Origin: JAFDWR01 sp038216655
Lineage (GTDB): Bacteria > Armatimonadota > Fimbriimonadia > Fimbriimonadales > Fimbriimonadaceae
Length of the DNA stretch: 64,000 nucleotides
Direction of reading: 5' to 3'
Assembly: GCA_038216655.1 (NCBI GenBank)
Contig: JBBQPZ010000010.1
Coordinates: 1 to 64,000 of the forward strand
How positions within the stretch are numbered: the first letter of the stretch is position 1; each line of letters starts with the position of its first letter. Shown piece after piece: positions 18,631 to 27,257 of the stretch. Made by a program: the position numbers and the translations under genes. The notes beneath the pieces are model-generated. The model was not told the origin of the DNA, searched no databases, and saw only the letters and a program-made list of their open reading frames with translations.

Positions 18631-19920
18631 ATGCTCTGCAGCGCGGTGATCGCTCTCTCCCTCGGCCGGTTCGCCTTTCAAGCCGTCGATCCCGTGCGGA
18701 CCGAAGTGGTCATCCCGATCCACAACGCCAGCTTCAACCAGGGCGGCAAGGCGAAGAATCGCCGTCAGGGTGGCAACCCTCGCATGGCCGGCGGCAACCT
18801 GGTCTTCGACGGCTCGACCGACGGCAACCGACAGGTCGATCCCCAGATCGCGGTCGGCGGGGGCTATGTACTTCACGGCACGAACAGTGGCCTCGTCATC
18901 TACGACAAGCTGGGGAACTACGTCGACGGCGTATCCCAGGACGTGTTCAACGGAGGCATCGACCCCAAGCTCTTTTTCGACCCCAATAACCACGTCTTCG
19001 GGTTCGACGTTTGGAAGTACTGGGACAAGGAGAAGGTCAAGCCGGTCAACATCTCGATCTCCGAGACTTCTGACCCGCGCGGGGCGTGGAACACCTATCC
19101 GGTCTCCGCTTCACAGGGTGTTGACGGCGGCGGCATCGGGTTCAGCCGTAAGTGGATCGCGTACTCGTTCCCCGGAGGAGCCGAGCGAACGTTCGTGATG
19201 AAGATGTCGGAGGTCAAGGCAGGCAAACCCGCGACCGTCTATCACTTCGCCGGCAGTTTAGGTCAGCCCGTGTTCACCCAGGATGCGATGGACGATCTCC
19301 TCTTCGTCAACCTGACCGGCAAGGACATCATCCTGACCACAGTGGGCACGGGGCCCGAAGGCGCACCGCAGGTCAAGTCGGTGTTCAGCGTCCCCCACAA
19401 CTTCCAATACTTCGGCACTCCGCCGCAATCGCCGATGAAGGGGACGATCGCGCGAACCGCGTCCGGTGATCGCAATCCCAAGAATCTAGTGGTCCAAGGC
19501 AAGTGCCTCTGGTTCTCCCAGGCCGTGAATGTGGAGGGACGGTCTGGCGTGCAGTGGCATCAGGTGACCCTGGACGGAACCTTCGTCCAGAATGGCCTCC
19601 TCGCGGACGCCAAGAATAGCTACATCGAGACCACGATCGCGGTCAACAAACGCAACGACGTGCTCGTCGGGTTCCAGGAGACCGGTCCCGACATGTTCAT
19701 CTCCGCCCGCTGCGCGTGGCGCAAGGCGAAGGACAAGCCGGATAGGCTCGGGCCCATCTTCCCGATCGCCGAAGGACTCGCCGCGACCGAAGGCGGAGCC
19801 TGGGGCGACTATAGCGGCTCGGTGGTCGATGGTGACAATCTCACTGACCTCTGGACGATCCAAAGCGTTGCCAACGCGGCGGGAAAGGGCAGCACAGTGA
19901 TCATGCGCGTCCGGCCATAG
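18631..19920 (+). CDS. Secreted protein of unknown function
   Basis: This 429-residue protein has a short hydrophobic leader (MLCSAVIALSLGRFAFQA). The rest has the look of a beta-propeller: repeated strand-rich segments such as DPQIAVGGGYVLHGTN, DPKLFFDPNNHVFGFD and YIETTIAVNKRNDVLVGF. The DPQIAVG and WGDYSG motifs recur in bacterial extracellular proteins annotated only as hypothetical. No catalytic motif was recognised. It probably works outside the cytoplasm. Confidence 0.75.
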   Translation: MLCSAVIALSLGRFAFQAVDPVRTEVVIPIHNASFNQGGKAKNRRQGGNPRMAGGNLVFDGSTDGNRQVDPQIAVGGGYVLHGTNSGLVIYDKLGNYVDGVSQDVFNGGIDPKLFFDPNNHVFGFDVWKYWDKEKVKPVNISISETSDPRGAWNTYPVSASQGVDGGGIGFSRKWIAYSFPGGAERTFVMKMSEVKAGKPATVYHFAGSLGQPVFTQDAMDDLLFVNLTGKDIILTTVGTGPEGAPQVKSVFSVPHNFQYFGTPPQSPMKGTIARTASGDRNPKNLVVQGKCLWFSQAVNVEGRSGVQWHQVTLDGTFVQNGLLADAKNSYIETTIAVNKRNDVLVGFQETGPDMFISARCAWRKAKDKPDRLGPIFPIAEGLAATEGGAWGDYSGSVVDGDNLTDLWTIQSVANAAGKGSTVIMRVRP

Positions 19921-20053
19921 CCCCGCTTGACAAGGCGTCGTTGTATCTGAGTCCCTGGAAATCCTGACATAGATTCCCGGGAACCTGCAAGTAATCTGAG
20001 CCCGCTATCTAACGCGACGGATTTCGTGTTTTTTCGCCGCGCAGGAGTCAATG

Positions 20054-21349
20054 ATGACCTCAAATCCTTTCGCAATCGCGCAGGCTCAGCTCGCCCAGGC
20101 AGCGAACCTCCTCAACCTCGATCCCGACCTTCATGAGTTGCTCCGCCAACCTATTGCCGAGCACCACATTCGCATTCCTGTTCGGATGGACGACGGACGG
20201 GTACGCATCTTCACCGGGTTCCGAGTTCAATACAACGACGCGCGCGGCCCCTGTAAGGGCGGCATTCGCTTCCACCCCGAGGAGACCATCGACACGGTCC
20301 GCGCTCTTGCTGCGTGGATGACCTGGAAGACCTCGCTCGTGGACATCCCCCTCGGTGGCGGAAAAGGCGGTGTGATTTGCGATCCCAAGAAGTTGAGCGT
20401 TGGTGAGCTCGAGCGACTTTCGCGCGGCTATATGCGAAAGATCGGACATCTTATCGGCCCGGATGTGGACATCCCCGCCCCCGACGTCTACACGACCCCC
20501 GAAATCATGGGGTGGATGATGGACGAGTACGAGGCGATGAAGGGCCACCATTCGGCGGGCGTCATCACGGGCAAGCCGATCAATCTCGGCGGATCCGCAG
20601 GACGCAGTGATGCCACTGCCCGAGGCGGCATGTACACCCTCCGCGAGGCCGCGCGACAACTCGAGATCGACCTGTCCCGCGCTGAAGTCGCGATTCAGGG
20701 TTACGGCAATGCGGGCATGCATGCCCACAAACTCGTCTGCGAGCTGTTCGGCTCGAAGGTCGTTGCCGTCAGCGACTCGAAGGGCGGAATCTTCTGCAAA
20801 GAGGGCCTCGATCCGGTGGCCGTCGAGCAGCACAAGATCAAGACGGGAAGCGTCATCAACTTCCCGGGAAGCATGCCGATCACCAATGAAGCGCTACTGG
20901 AATTGGACGTCGATGTCCTCCTCCCGAGCGCGCTTGAGAACGTGATCACCGAAGCCAACGCCGAGCGGATTCGGGCGAAGATCGTGGGTGAATTGGCCAA
21001 CGGCCCGACGACTCCCGAGGCCGACGCGATCCTGCACAAGAACAACGTGCTGGTCATCCCCGACTTCCTCTGCAACGCGGGTGGGGTCACCGTCAGCTAC
21101 TTCGAGCAGGTTCAGAACGCGAACTTCGACCATTGGAAGGTCGAGTACGTGCACGAGCGCCTCAACGAGGTCATGACGGACGCGTTCAACGCGGTGTTTG
21201 ACATGCGCCGCGAGATGAACGTGCACAGTCGCCTCGCCGCGTATCTCGTCGCGGTGAGCCGCGTCGCCGCCGCGTGCCGCGCCCGCGGTTGGGCGGCGGC
21301 GGAGAAGCCGCGCGTCGAGATGGCTAAGACACTGACCCCGGTCGGCTAA
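20054..21349 (+). CDS. gdhA: Glu/Leu/Phe/Val family dehydrogenase (glutamate dehydrogenase)
   Basis: This 431-residue enzyme matches hexameric glutamate dehydrogenases. It has VRIFTGFRVQYNDARGPCKG with the substrate Lys, GGGKGGV, PAPDVYT and the Rossmann motif IQGYGNAG. It interconverts glutamate with 2-oxoglutarate plus ammonia; the GFRVQYN form fits the NAD(P)-flexible catabolic/anabolic type. Two ATGs are adjacent. AGGAG at 20043-20047 is 6 nt from the second (20054) and only 3 nt from the first (20051), so the second is preferred. The gene is monocistronic with a strong terminator. Confidence 0.95.
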   Translation: MTSNPFAIAQAQLAQAANLLNLDPDLHELLRQPIAEHHIRIPVRMDDGRVRIFTGFRVQYNDARGPCKGGIRFHPEETIDTVRALAAWMTWKTSLVDIPLGGGKGGVICDPKKLSVGELERLSRGYMRKIGHLIGPDVDIPAPDVYTTPEIMGWMMDEYEAMKGHHSAGVITGKPINLGGSAGRSDATARGGMYTLREAARQLEIDLSRAEVAIQGYGNAGMHAHKLVCELFGSKVVAVSDSKGGIFCKEGLDPVAVEQHKIKTGSVINFPGSMPITNEALLELDVDVLLPSALENVITEANAERIRAKIVGELANGPTTPEADAILHKNNVLVIPDFLCNAGGVTVSYFEQVQNANFDHWKVEYVHERLNEVMTDAFNAVFDMRREMNVHSRLAAYLVAVSRVAAACRARGWAAAEKPRVEMAKTLTPVG

Positions 21350-21362
21350 CTCCTCTTGCCTA

Positions 21363-21398
21363 GGCCCCGAGCCATCCGTGCTCGGGGCCCTTCTATTT
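21363..21398 (+). terminator. Intrinsic terminator of gdhA
   Basis: GGCCCCGAGC (21363-21372) pairs perfectly with GCTCGGGGCC (21380-21389) around a 7-nt loop and is followed by the T-rich CTTCTATTT. This is a classic rho-independent terminator 14 nt after the gdhA stop. Confidence 0.9.
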
Positions 21399-21447
21399 GT
21401 CGCTTACGCATAGCCTGGTGGAGACGGCGATTGAGTAACGTAGCGCA

Positions 21448-21981
21448 ATGAGACGTTTCGGGTTAGTCGCAGTCGCCTTATCCCTGATTTCATGCGCCGT
21501 CGCTGCGGGGAACTGGAAGTCCCGCCTCCACGACTCGATGCCCTTGTTGGGTCACCGCAACTGGATCTGTATCGTTGACTCTGCCTATCCACTGCAGTCC
21601 GGTCAAGGGATCGAGACGATCTGGACCGGTGAGGACCAATTGTCAACGGTCAAGGCGGTTCTGGCCGAGATGAAGAAGTGGAAGCACGTGACGCCGTCGC
21701 TATATCTCGACAAGGAACTGGGCTTCGTCGACGAAAAGGCGGCCCCCGGCGTCGGGAGGTACCGATCCGGTCTTAACACCCTCCTCCAGAACTCGAAGCC
21801 AACCTCGATGCTCCACGAAGATATCATCAGGCAGCTTGACGAAGCGGGCAAGACCTTCCACGTCCTGATCCTCAAAACCAACCTGACCATCCCTTACACG
21901 TCGGTCTTCCTCCGTCTCGATTGCGCCTACTGGGGAGCCACCAAGGAAGCCGCGCTGCGCAAGAAGATGGGCGGAAAGTGA
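21448..21981 (+). CDS. Exported RbsD/FucU-like protein
   Basis: This 177-residue protein has a signal peptide (MRRFGLVAVALSLISCAVAA) and then the pattern LLGHRNWICIVDSAYPLQSG. It recalls the LGH...D...P active-site region of D-ribose pyranase and fucose mutarotase (His36, Asp44 here). The C-terminal IPYTSVFLRLDCAYWG fits the PYxN/S strand of the same family. RbsD/FucU proteins interconvert sugar anomers in the cytosol, so an exported form is unusual. Its TGA overlaps the GTG of the GH116 gene, so it may serve that enzyme. A TAACGT hexamer ends 6 nt before the ATG. Family assignment is moderate. Confidence 0.6.
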   Translation: MRRFGLVAVALSLISCAVAAGNWKSRLHDSMPLLGHRNWICIVDSAYPLQSGQGIETIWTGEDQLSTVKAVLAEMKKWKHVTPSLYLDKELGFVDEKAAPGVGRYRSGLNTLLQNSKPTSMLHEDIIRQLDEAGKTFHVLILKTNLTIPYTSVFLRLDCAYWGATKEAALRKKMGGK

Positions 21982-24900
21982 GTCAGGATCGCCTGTCGCG
22001 CCGGAAGCTGATCGGGCTGGCCGCCACCGGAGCGGCGATGATTCCCCTCGATGGGGCTGGCTTTCTGAGACTGCCGGGTGCGACACGACAGGTGCTCGTC
22101 CCCGCTGACAAGGGCTTCACAAAGCAGTGGTTGAACGATCTCTCGCGGCGGGGAACGCCGACCCGATACCGGGGCAAGGCGCTGGAGAACATCGCGATGC
22201 CAATCGGCGGCATCGGGTGCGGACAGGTCTATCTCAGCGGCGACGGTCGCCTGACCTACTGGGACATCTTCAATGGTAAGGGAGAGGCCGATATCAGCGG
22301 TCCGATTCAGAACGGGCTCCACTATTCGAGTCCGATCAAGCCCGCGTCCCCGTTCAACTTGGGTTTCCAGATCAGTCTCTTCGAAGGAACCGGCGTCAAC
22401 ACCAATGCCTTGACCCAATCGGATTTCGCGGACGCGGAGTTTGAGGGTCGATATCCGATGGCCTCGGTCAAGTATGCGAAGAACGACTTCCCTCTGGAGA
22501 TCGAACTCGACGCGTACTCGCCCTTCATCCCCCTCAATCCCGAAGACTCAAGCCTGCCCGTCGCGGTGATGAGCTATCGGGTCACCAACACTTCTGCCAA
22601 GGCCGTCGACTTCGAGATCGTCGGCTTCGCTGAAGACCCATGCTGCCTCTACTCACGCACCACACGGCCGGTCGAGAGCCGAACGAGCCAACTCAAGTCT
22701 TCGAACTTATCGGGTTTCTTCTTTTCGCCCCAAGAACCAACCATCCCCGGCACCGTGCGGCCCGACTTCATTTTCGAGGACTTCGAGGGCGCGACCTATG
22801 GCAAGTGGACGGTGGAGGGCACGGCCTTCGGAGACGGACCCGTCGCGATGGCCGACATACCCAAGTATCAGGGCAACGTCCTCGGGGTCGGCAAACAGGT
22901 CGTCAACGCCCACAACTCCCGGCATGGCGAGGACGTTGTCCAGGCAGACGCGCATCAAGGTCGGCTCCTCAGTCCCGCGTTTGAAGTCGCCTACAACTTC
23001 ATCTCTATGCTTGTCGGGGGTGGGAAGCACCCCGGCCAAACGTGCGTCAACCTCCTCTTGGACGGCAAGGTCGCCCGAACTGCCACTGGCCACGACTCCA
23101 ACGAGATGGCACCGGTGATCTGGGACGTTCGCGAACTCCGCGGCAAGTCGGCCCGGATCGAAATTCTCGACCATGTCTCGGGTCCTTGGGGCAATATCGG
23201 TGTCGACCAGATCGTCTTCACCGACCAACCCAGCCGCGGTCCTCTCTCCGAAGAGCCGGACTTTGGCGAGTTCGGAATCGCCCTACTTGGAAGCTCCAGC
23301 CCCCTTCACGGGTTCAAGGGCAAAGGCATTGCGGTGGGAAAGCGGGTGAAGCTCAAGCCGAAGGAGTCGACCACCGTCACCTTCCTGGTCGCCTGGCACT
23401 TCCCGAACATCAACCGCCGCTCGCTCGGATTCCTGCAGGGTGCCGCGACCCTGAAGCGCCACTACGCGGGCCGGTTCAAGGGGGTATCTGACCTGCTGGA
23501 TCACGTCGCCACCAACTTCAAGCGACTCGACGGGCAGACCCGACTCTGGACCAAGACCTGGTACGACTCGACGCTCCCGTACTGGTTTCTGGACCGGACG
23601 ATGGCGAACACCTCTACCTTGTCTACGTCCACCTGCTACTGGTTCGACTCCGGCCGCTTCTACGGCTGGGAGGGCGTGTACTGCTGCGCCGGCACCTGTT
23701 CGCACGTCTGGCAGTACGCTCACGCGGTCGGTCGGCTCTTTCCCCAACTAGAACGAGACACGCGGCTGCGGATCGACTACGGAATCGCCTTCCATCCCAA
23801 TGGCGCGATCGACCACCGGGCTGAGGCGTGGGAAATCCCCGCGACCGACGGCCAGTGCGGCACGATCCTGCGCGTCTATCGCGAGCATCAGATGTCCCAG
23901 GACGACAAGTTCCTCAAGGCAATCTGGCCGCGAGTCAAGAAGTCGATCGAGTTCATGATCGCGCAAGACCCCAACCTGGACGGCATCTTGGAAGGGGCGC
24001 AATTCAACACCCTCGACGCGACTTGGCACGGGAAGATCGCCTGGATCAGCGGACTCTACTGCGCCGCTCTTCGCGCCGGCGAGGTGATGGCGGCCGAAAT
24101 GGGTGACTCCGAATTCGCCCACCGTTGCGGAAAGATCGCTGAGAACGGCAGTGAGCAGTTGGTGAGCCAACTCTTCAACGGCGAGTACTTCATCCAGCGG
24201 GTCGATCCCGCGTTCCCAAAGTCCATCAACACCAACGACGGCTGCCACATCGACCAGGTCTTGGGCCAGTCATGGGCGCACCAGGTTGGGTTGCCCCGAA
24301 TTATTGAGGCGGGAAGCACCAAGAAGGCGCTGCACTCGATTTTCAAGTACAACTTCGCCCCCGACGTCGGCAAGTACCGAGCCGCGATGAAGGACGTCAG
24401 GGGCGGCCGCTGGTACGCCCTGCCCGGTGAAGCCGGACTACTGATGTGCACTTGGCCGAAGGGTGGCGCCGACAAGTCACCCGGCGAGGGCCAAGCCGAC
24501 TTCGCCGTCGGCTACTTCAACGAGTGCATGACCGGATTCGAGCACCAAGTCGCCGCGAACATGCTTTCCGAAGGCATGGTCGAGGAGGGCCTCGCGATCG
24601 AACGCACGATCCACGAGCGGTACGACGCGCACCGCCGCAACCCGTACAACGAGATCGAATGCAGCGACCACTACGCGCGGGCGATGGCCTCCTACGGCGT
24701 CTTCATCGCCGCGTGCGGGTTCACTTGCCACACGCCAATGGGCCACCTGACCTTCAAGCCAAACATATCGCCCGAGGACTTCCGGGCCCCTTTCACAAAC
24801 GGCGAGGCATGGGGCACCTTCTCCCAGAAGATCGTGGGCAACCTACTCACCTGCCAAATCGAGGTCAAGTACGGAACCCTTCAACTCCGAAAGCTCTCCC

Positions 24901-25055
24901 TGCAGGGTGTGATCCAGTTCATCCGAGCATCGGGGGACCATAAGGGCCAGACCGCCAGCCCGGGGGACACGATTGAATTCGATCAGCCGGTCACGATCGA
25001 AGCGGGACACCGCTTCGAGGTCACCGTGGAAACGCATCCGGCTGCCGAAAGGTGA
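21978..25055 (+). CDS. Tat-exported GH116 (glucosylceramidase-like) with inserted CBM-like domain
   Basis: This 1025-residue protein starts at GTG 21978, overlapping the upstream stop (GTGA). The N-terminus SRRKLIGLAATGAAMIP is a Tat signal. NIAMPIGGIGCGQVYLSGDG starts the GH116 N domain, and WEGVYCCAGTCSHVWQYAHA, then TLDATWHGKIAWISGLYCAA lie in the (alpha/alpha)6 catalytic domain. GH116 includes GBA2-type beta-glucosidases and beta-xylosidases. Residues about 260-416, with FEDFEGATYGKWTVEG, HPGQTCVNLLLDGKVARTA and WGNIGVDQIV, resemble the carbohydrate-binding tail of levanases inserted into the N domain. The end overlaps the opposing gene by 35 nt. Confidence 0.87.
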   Translation: MSQDRLSRRKLIGLAATGAAMIPLDGAGFLRLPGATRQVLVPADKGFTKQWLNDLSRRGTPTRYRGKALENIAMPIGGIGCGQVYLSGDGRLTYWDIFNGKGEADISGPIQNGLHYSSPIKPASPFNLGFQISLFEGTGVNTNALTQSDFADAEFEGRYPMASVKYAKNDFPLEIELDAYSPFIPLNPEDSSLPVAVMSYRVTNTSAKAVDFEIVGFAEDPCCLYSRTTRPVESRTSQLKSSNLSGFFFSPQEPTIPGTVRPDFIFEDFEGATYGKWTVEGTAFGDGPVAMADIPKYQGNVLGVGKQVVNAHNSRHGEDVVQADAHQGRLLSPAFEVAYNFISMLVGGGKHPGQTCVNLLLDGKVARTATGHDSNEMAPVIWDVRELRGKSARIEILDHVSGPWGNIGVDQIVFTDQPSRGPLSEEPDFGEFGIALLGSSSPLHGFKGKGIAVGKRVKLKPKESTTVTFLVAWHFPNINRRSLGFLQGAATLKRHYAGRFKGVSDLLDHVATNFKRLDGQTRLWTKTWYDSTLPYWFLDRTMANTSTLSTSTCYWFDSGRFYGWEGVYCCAGTCSHVWQYAHAVGRLFPQLERDTRLRIDYGIAFHPNGAIDHRAEAWEIPATDGQCGTILRVYREHQMSQDDKFLKAIWPRVKKSIEFMIAQDPNLDGILEGAQFNTLDATWHGKIAWISGLYCAALRAGEVMAAEMGDSEFAHRCGKIAENGSEQLVSQLFNGEYFIQRVDPAFPKSINTNDGCHIDQVLGQSWAHQVGLPRIIEAGSTKKALHSIFKYNFAPDVGKYRAAMKDVRGGRWYALPGEAGLLMCTWPKGGADKSPGEGQADFAVGYFNECMTGFEHQVAANMLSEGMVEEGLAIERTIHERYDAHRRNPYNEIECSDHYARAMASYGVFIAACGFTCHTPMGHLTFKPNISPEDFRAPFTNGEAWGTFSQKIVGNLLTCQIEVKYGTLQLRKLSLQGVIQFIRASGDHKGQTASPGDTIEFDQPVTIEAGHRFEVTVETHPAAER

Positions 25056-26379
25056 CCGGTCGGGTGCGGTCAAGTTGGGCTGCGAACTCAGGCAAGGTGT
25101 CGCGCAGGATCTCAATCACCGCTTTGCGGTCTTCGACCCTTAGGGCAGCGAATTCCTTGCTTTGATCCTTGCCGCGGAGGACCTCGATTATCCGGCTGTA
25201 AATCTGCGCCTTGGCATCAGCGGGCAGACCCGCAAACGCCGGCGAATAGATCGCCGGGCTGCAAGGGTAGCGTAACAGGCGCGTGCTCAAATCGAGCTTG
25301 CTCAGACGTCGTCCGAGGTGGTCGGCCGAAGAGGTAGCAGAAAAGAAGGCAGTGAACCCGCTCGTTCCTTGAATCGGTGCGGTCAACTTCGGCTCGTCTG
25401 CGCAGAGCAGCTTCCGTACGAGCGGTTCGCAGGCGCTTTTGATACGACTGCGAGTCTCGTCCGCAACATGGTCGGCCTCGAACTTCAGCTTCAGCAACTC
25501 TTCGGCATCGTGGTGGGCTCGGCGCGTCAGGTAGCCGACCTTGGTGATCGAGTTCTGGATCGAGATATGCTGCTCGGCCACCATCAAAGCGACGATGTCG
25601 GAGTCCGGCGTCAGGTAGGAATCCACGTCGAAGTAGCGCCGGAGGTCGGTCACGTTGGCCCCCTTTTCGCGGTCGATCACCGGTGCCTGCTCTTCCCCCT
25701 TTGCGGGCTCGTTGCCCATGTGACGCTGACTTCCGTGCTGTCCCGTGACAAACCAGCCGCCCCAGCGCTCGCTCATCGGGCTGGACGCCGTCGTCACGAA
25801 GGACCCACCCGCCAGCCGTGGCATCCCGTCCTGGCCCGCGAACACCGACCGCGCCATGAGTCCGGGGACCTGGCCGGTCATCGCCGAGTCGTGGCATTGG
25901 AAGCAGGCGAGGGTCTGGCGGCTGGGAGTTGGCTTCGCACTTGGCCGATTCGACACCACGAAGAAGACAGGCCCTACCTGGGGATCGATCCCGACGAGTT
26001 CGATATTGGGTGCGCCGGGGATCCAGCCGACATAGGCCCGGTCATTGAAATAGATCGCGCGGGGCGTGTTCTGCGAGATGAACGCGGATTGTAGGCTGGT
26101 CTTGGAGAAGACAAGAATCTGGCTGGTCGGAGAAATCCCAAGCTCCTTCAGAATCGAGCGCAGGTAGCCCTGTCTAGGCTCATAGGTGAGCTGCACCTTC
26201 CCGGAGGCGAGGTCTTCCCGCAGCTTGGAAACGGGGTCGGCAACCTTGTCGGAGAGGAATTCGGCGGGAATGCTGGGGTCGTAGCCCTGCTGAATCGCGG
26301 CAAAGACGCAGGAACCGAGACCGAATGCGAGCATTGCGGCCTGAATCAGCTTCCTCGTCCGGATCAACGATGCCGTCAT
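25021..26379 (-). CDS. Exported CxxCH protein of unknown function
   Basis: This 452-residue protein has a signal peptide (LIQAAMLAFGLGSCVFA). The motif CFQCH at 159-163 in RQTLACFQCHDSAMTG fits single c-type haem attachment. The rest has conserved-looking stretches such as GLMARSVFAGQDGMP and MSERWGGWFVTGQHG, seen in uncharacterised planctomycete-type proteins. The C-terminal third is alpha-helical. The enzymatic role is unknown; the placement of the haem motif suggests electron transfer or a haem peroxidase-like role. The last 35 nt overlap the opposing GH116 gene. Confidence 0.75.
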   Translation of the reverse strand: MTASLIRTRKLIQAAMLAFGLGSCVFAAIQQGYDPSIPAEFLSDKVADPVSKLREDLASGKVQLTYEPRQGYLRSILKELGISPTSQILVFSKTSLQSAFISQNTPRAIYFNDRAYVGWIPGAPNIELVGIDPQVGPVFFVVSNRPSAKPTPSRQTLACFQCHDSAMTGQVPGLMARSVFAGQDGMPRLAGGSFVTTASSPMSERWGGWFVTGQHGSQRHMGNEPAKGEEQAPVIDREKGANVTDLRRYFDVDSYLTPDSDIVALMVAEQHISIQNSITKVGYLTRRAHHDAEELLKLKFEADHVADETRSRIKSACEPLVRKLLCADEPKLTAPIQGTSGFTAFFSATSSADHLGRRLSKLDLSTRLLRYPCSPAIYSPAFAGLPADAKAQIYSRIIEVLRGKDQSKEFAALRVEDRKAVIEILRDTLPEFAAQLDRTRPVTFRQPDAFPR

Positions 26380-26445
26380 CCATCTAGGATGACAGGCAAG
26401 AATTCACCGAACCATGATCTCCGTCATACGGGGCGTCGCTTCAGC

Positions 26446-26970
26446 TCAGCCCGTGCTAACCGGTTGACCCAACAACTCGGTCGTGCGCGTGGAGGTTGCC
26501 TTCTCCGCGTCGTCGGTGAACGTCAAGTCCCACTTCCAAGCGTCGCCAACCTTGATGAGCTTGGCGATCCCGACCAGCACGACGTTTTGCCCGCTGACGT
26601 CGATTTTGCACGTGGTGGACACATAGGCGGACCTGCCTTCGATAATCACCAGTCCAGCCGACTGTTCGCTCAGGCTCGCCATCACCTTGGCGAAGGTGTC
26701 GTCCTTCCCATCCTTGGTAACACCACTGGCAAACCCCTTGGCAAAGGTGTCTCGGTCGACGACCGACTTGGCGACCTGAGGCGAGAACTCGGTGATGTCA
26801 TATAGCCGCTTCCAGTCCTGGGTCTTGAGCACCTTGAGGAGCTCAAGTACCTGCTTCTTCGCGGCATCATAATCCGTCCCCGTGCTCGTCGCTTGAGCGG
26901 GCGCCATCGCGCTCATCGCTACCGACAAGACTAGGCATAAACCAAGAAAGAACTCTCTTCGCAACTTCAT
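26446..26970 (-). CDS. Exported protein of unknown function
   Basis: This 174-residue protein has a signal peptide (FFLGLCLVLSVAMSAMAPAQA) and then an alpha+beta domain. The early segment AKKQVLELLKVLKTQDWKRL and later beta strands ending AWKWDLTFTD resemble NTF2-like or DUF4878-type exported proteins, but this is a guess. The start MKLRREFF at 26970 is preferred over the upstream in-frame ATG because GAGAGGG lies 4-5 nt before it. It is the last gene of the minus-strand pair with the CxxCH protein (26379), though it sits upstream with 66 nt between. Confidence 0.7.
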   Translation of the reverse strand: MKLRREFFLGLCLVLSVAMSAMAPAQATSTGTDYDAAKKQVLELLKVLKTQDWKRLYDITEFSPQVAKSVVDRDTFAKGFASGVTKDGKDDTFAKVMASLSEQSAGLVIIEGRSAYVSTTCKIDVSGQNVVLVGIAKLIKVGDAWKWDLTFTDDAEKATSTRTTELLGQPVSTG

Positions 26971-27257
26971 AGCACCCTCTCTCAAAACCTTACGATTAGT
27001 GGTTCAGACGCACCAGGGCCGGACAACGATACAAGGCATCAGAAGCGGAGGAATGGGAGCCGCTCAACCAATGGAGGGCCGGACCAGAAGGAGGTGAAGA
27101 TTGCGGACATAATCCGACTCTCGCTTCGTGGTGTTAACAAGAGCTCCTGTAGAGATGGGCGTCCTGCCTCTCGGGTTAGAGCCCACATCGCGCAAGATCG
27201 CTCTCTTTAAAGCGAGTCAACCGCGGGCCCCCGCTAGTCCCCATACTGGATTAGCCC

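Noticed and set aside
19927..19932. TTGACA as a -35 for gdhA
   Set aside because: A TATCTG follows after only 11 nt and no -10 lies at 16-18 nt, so the pair is not a credible promoter.
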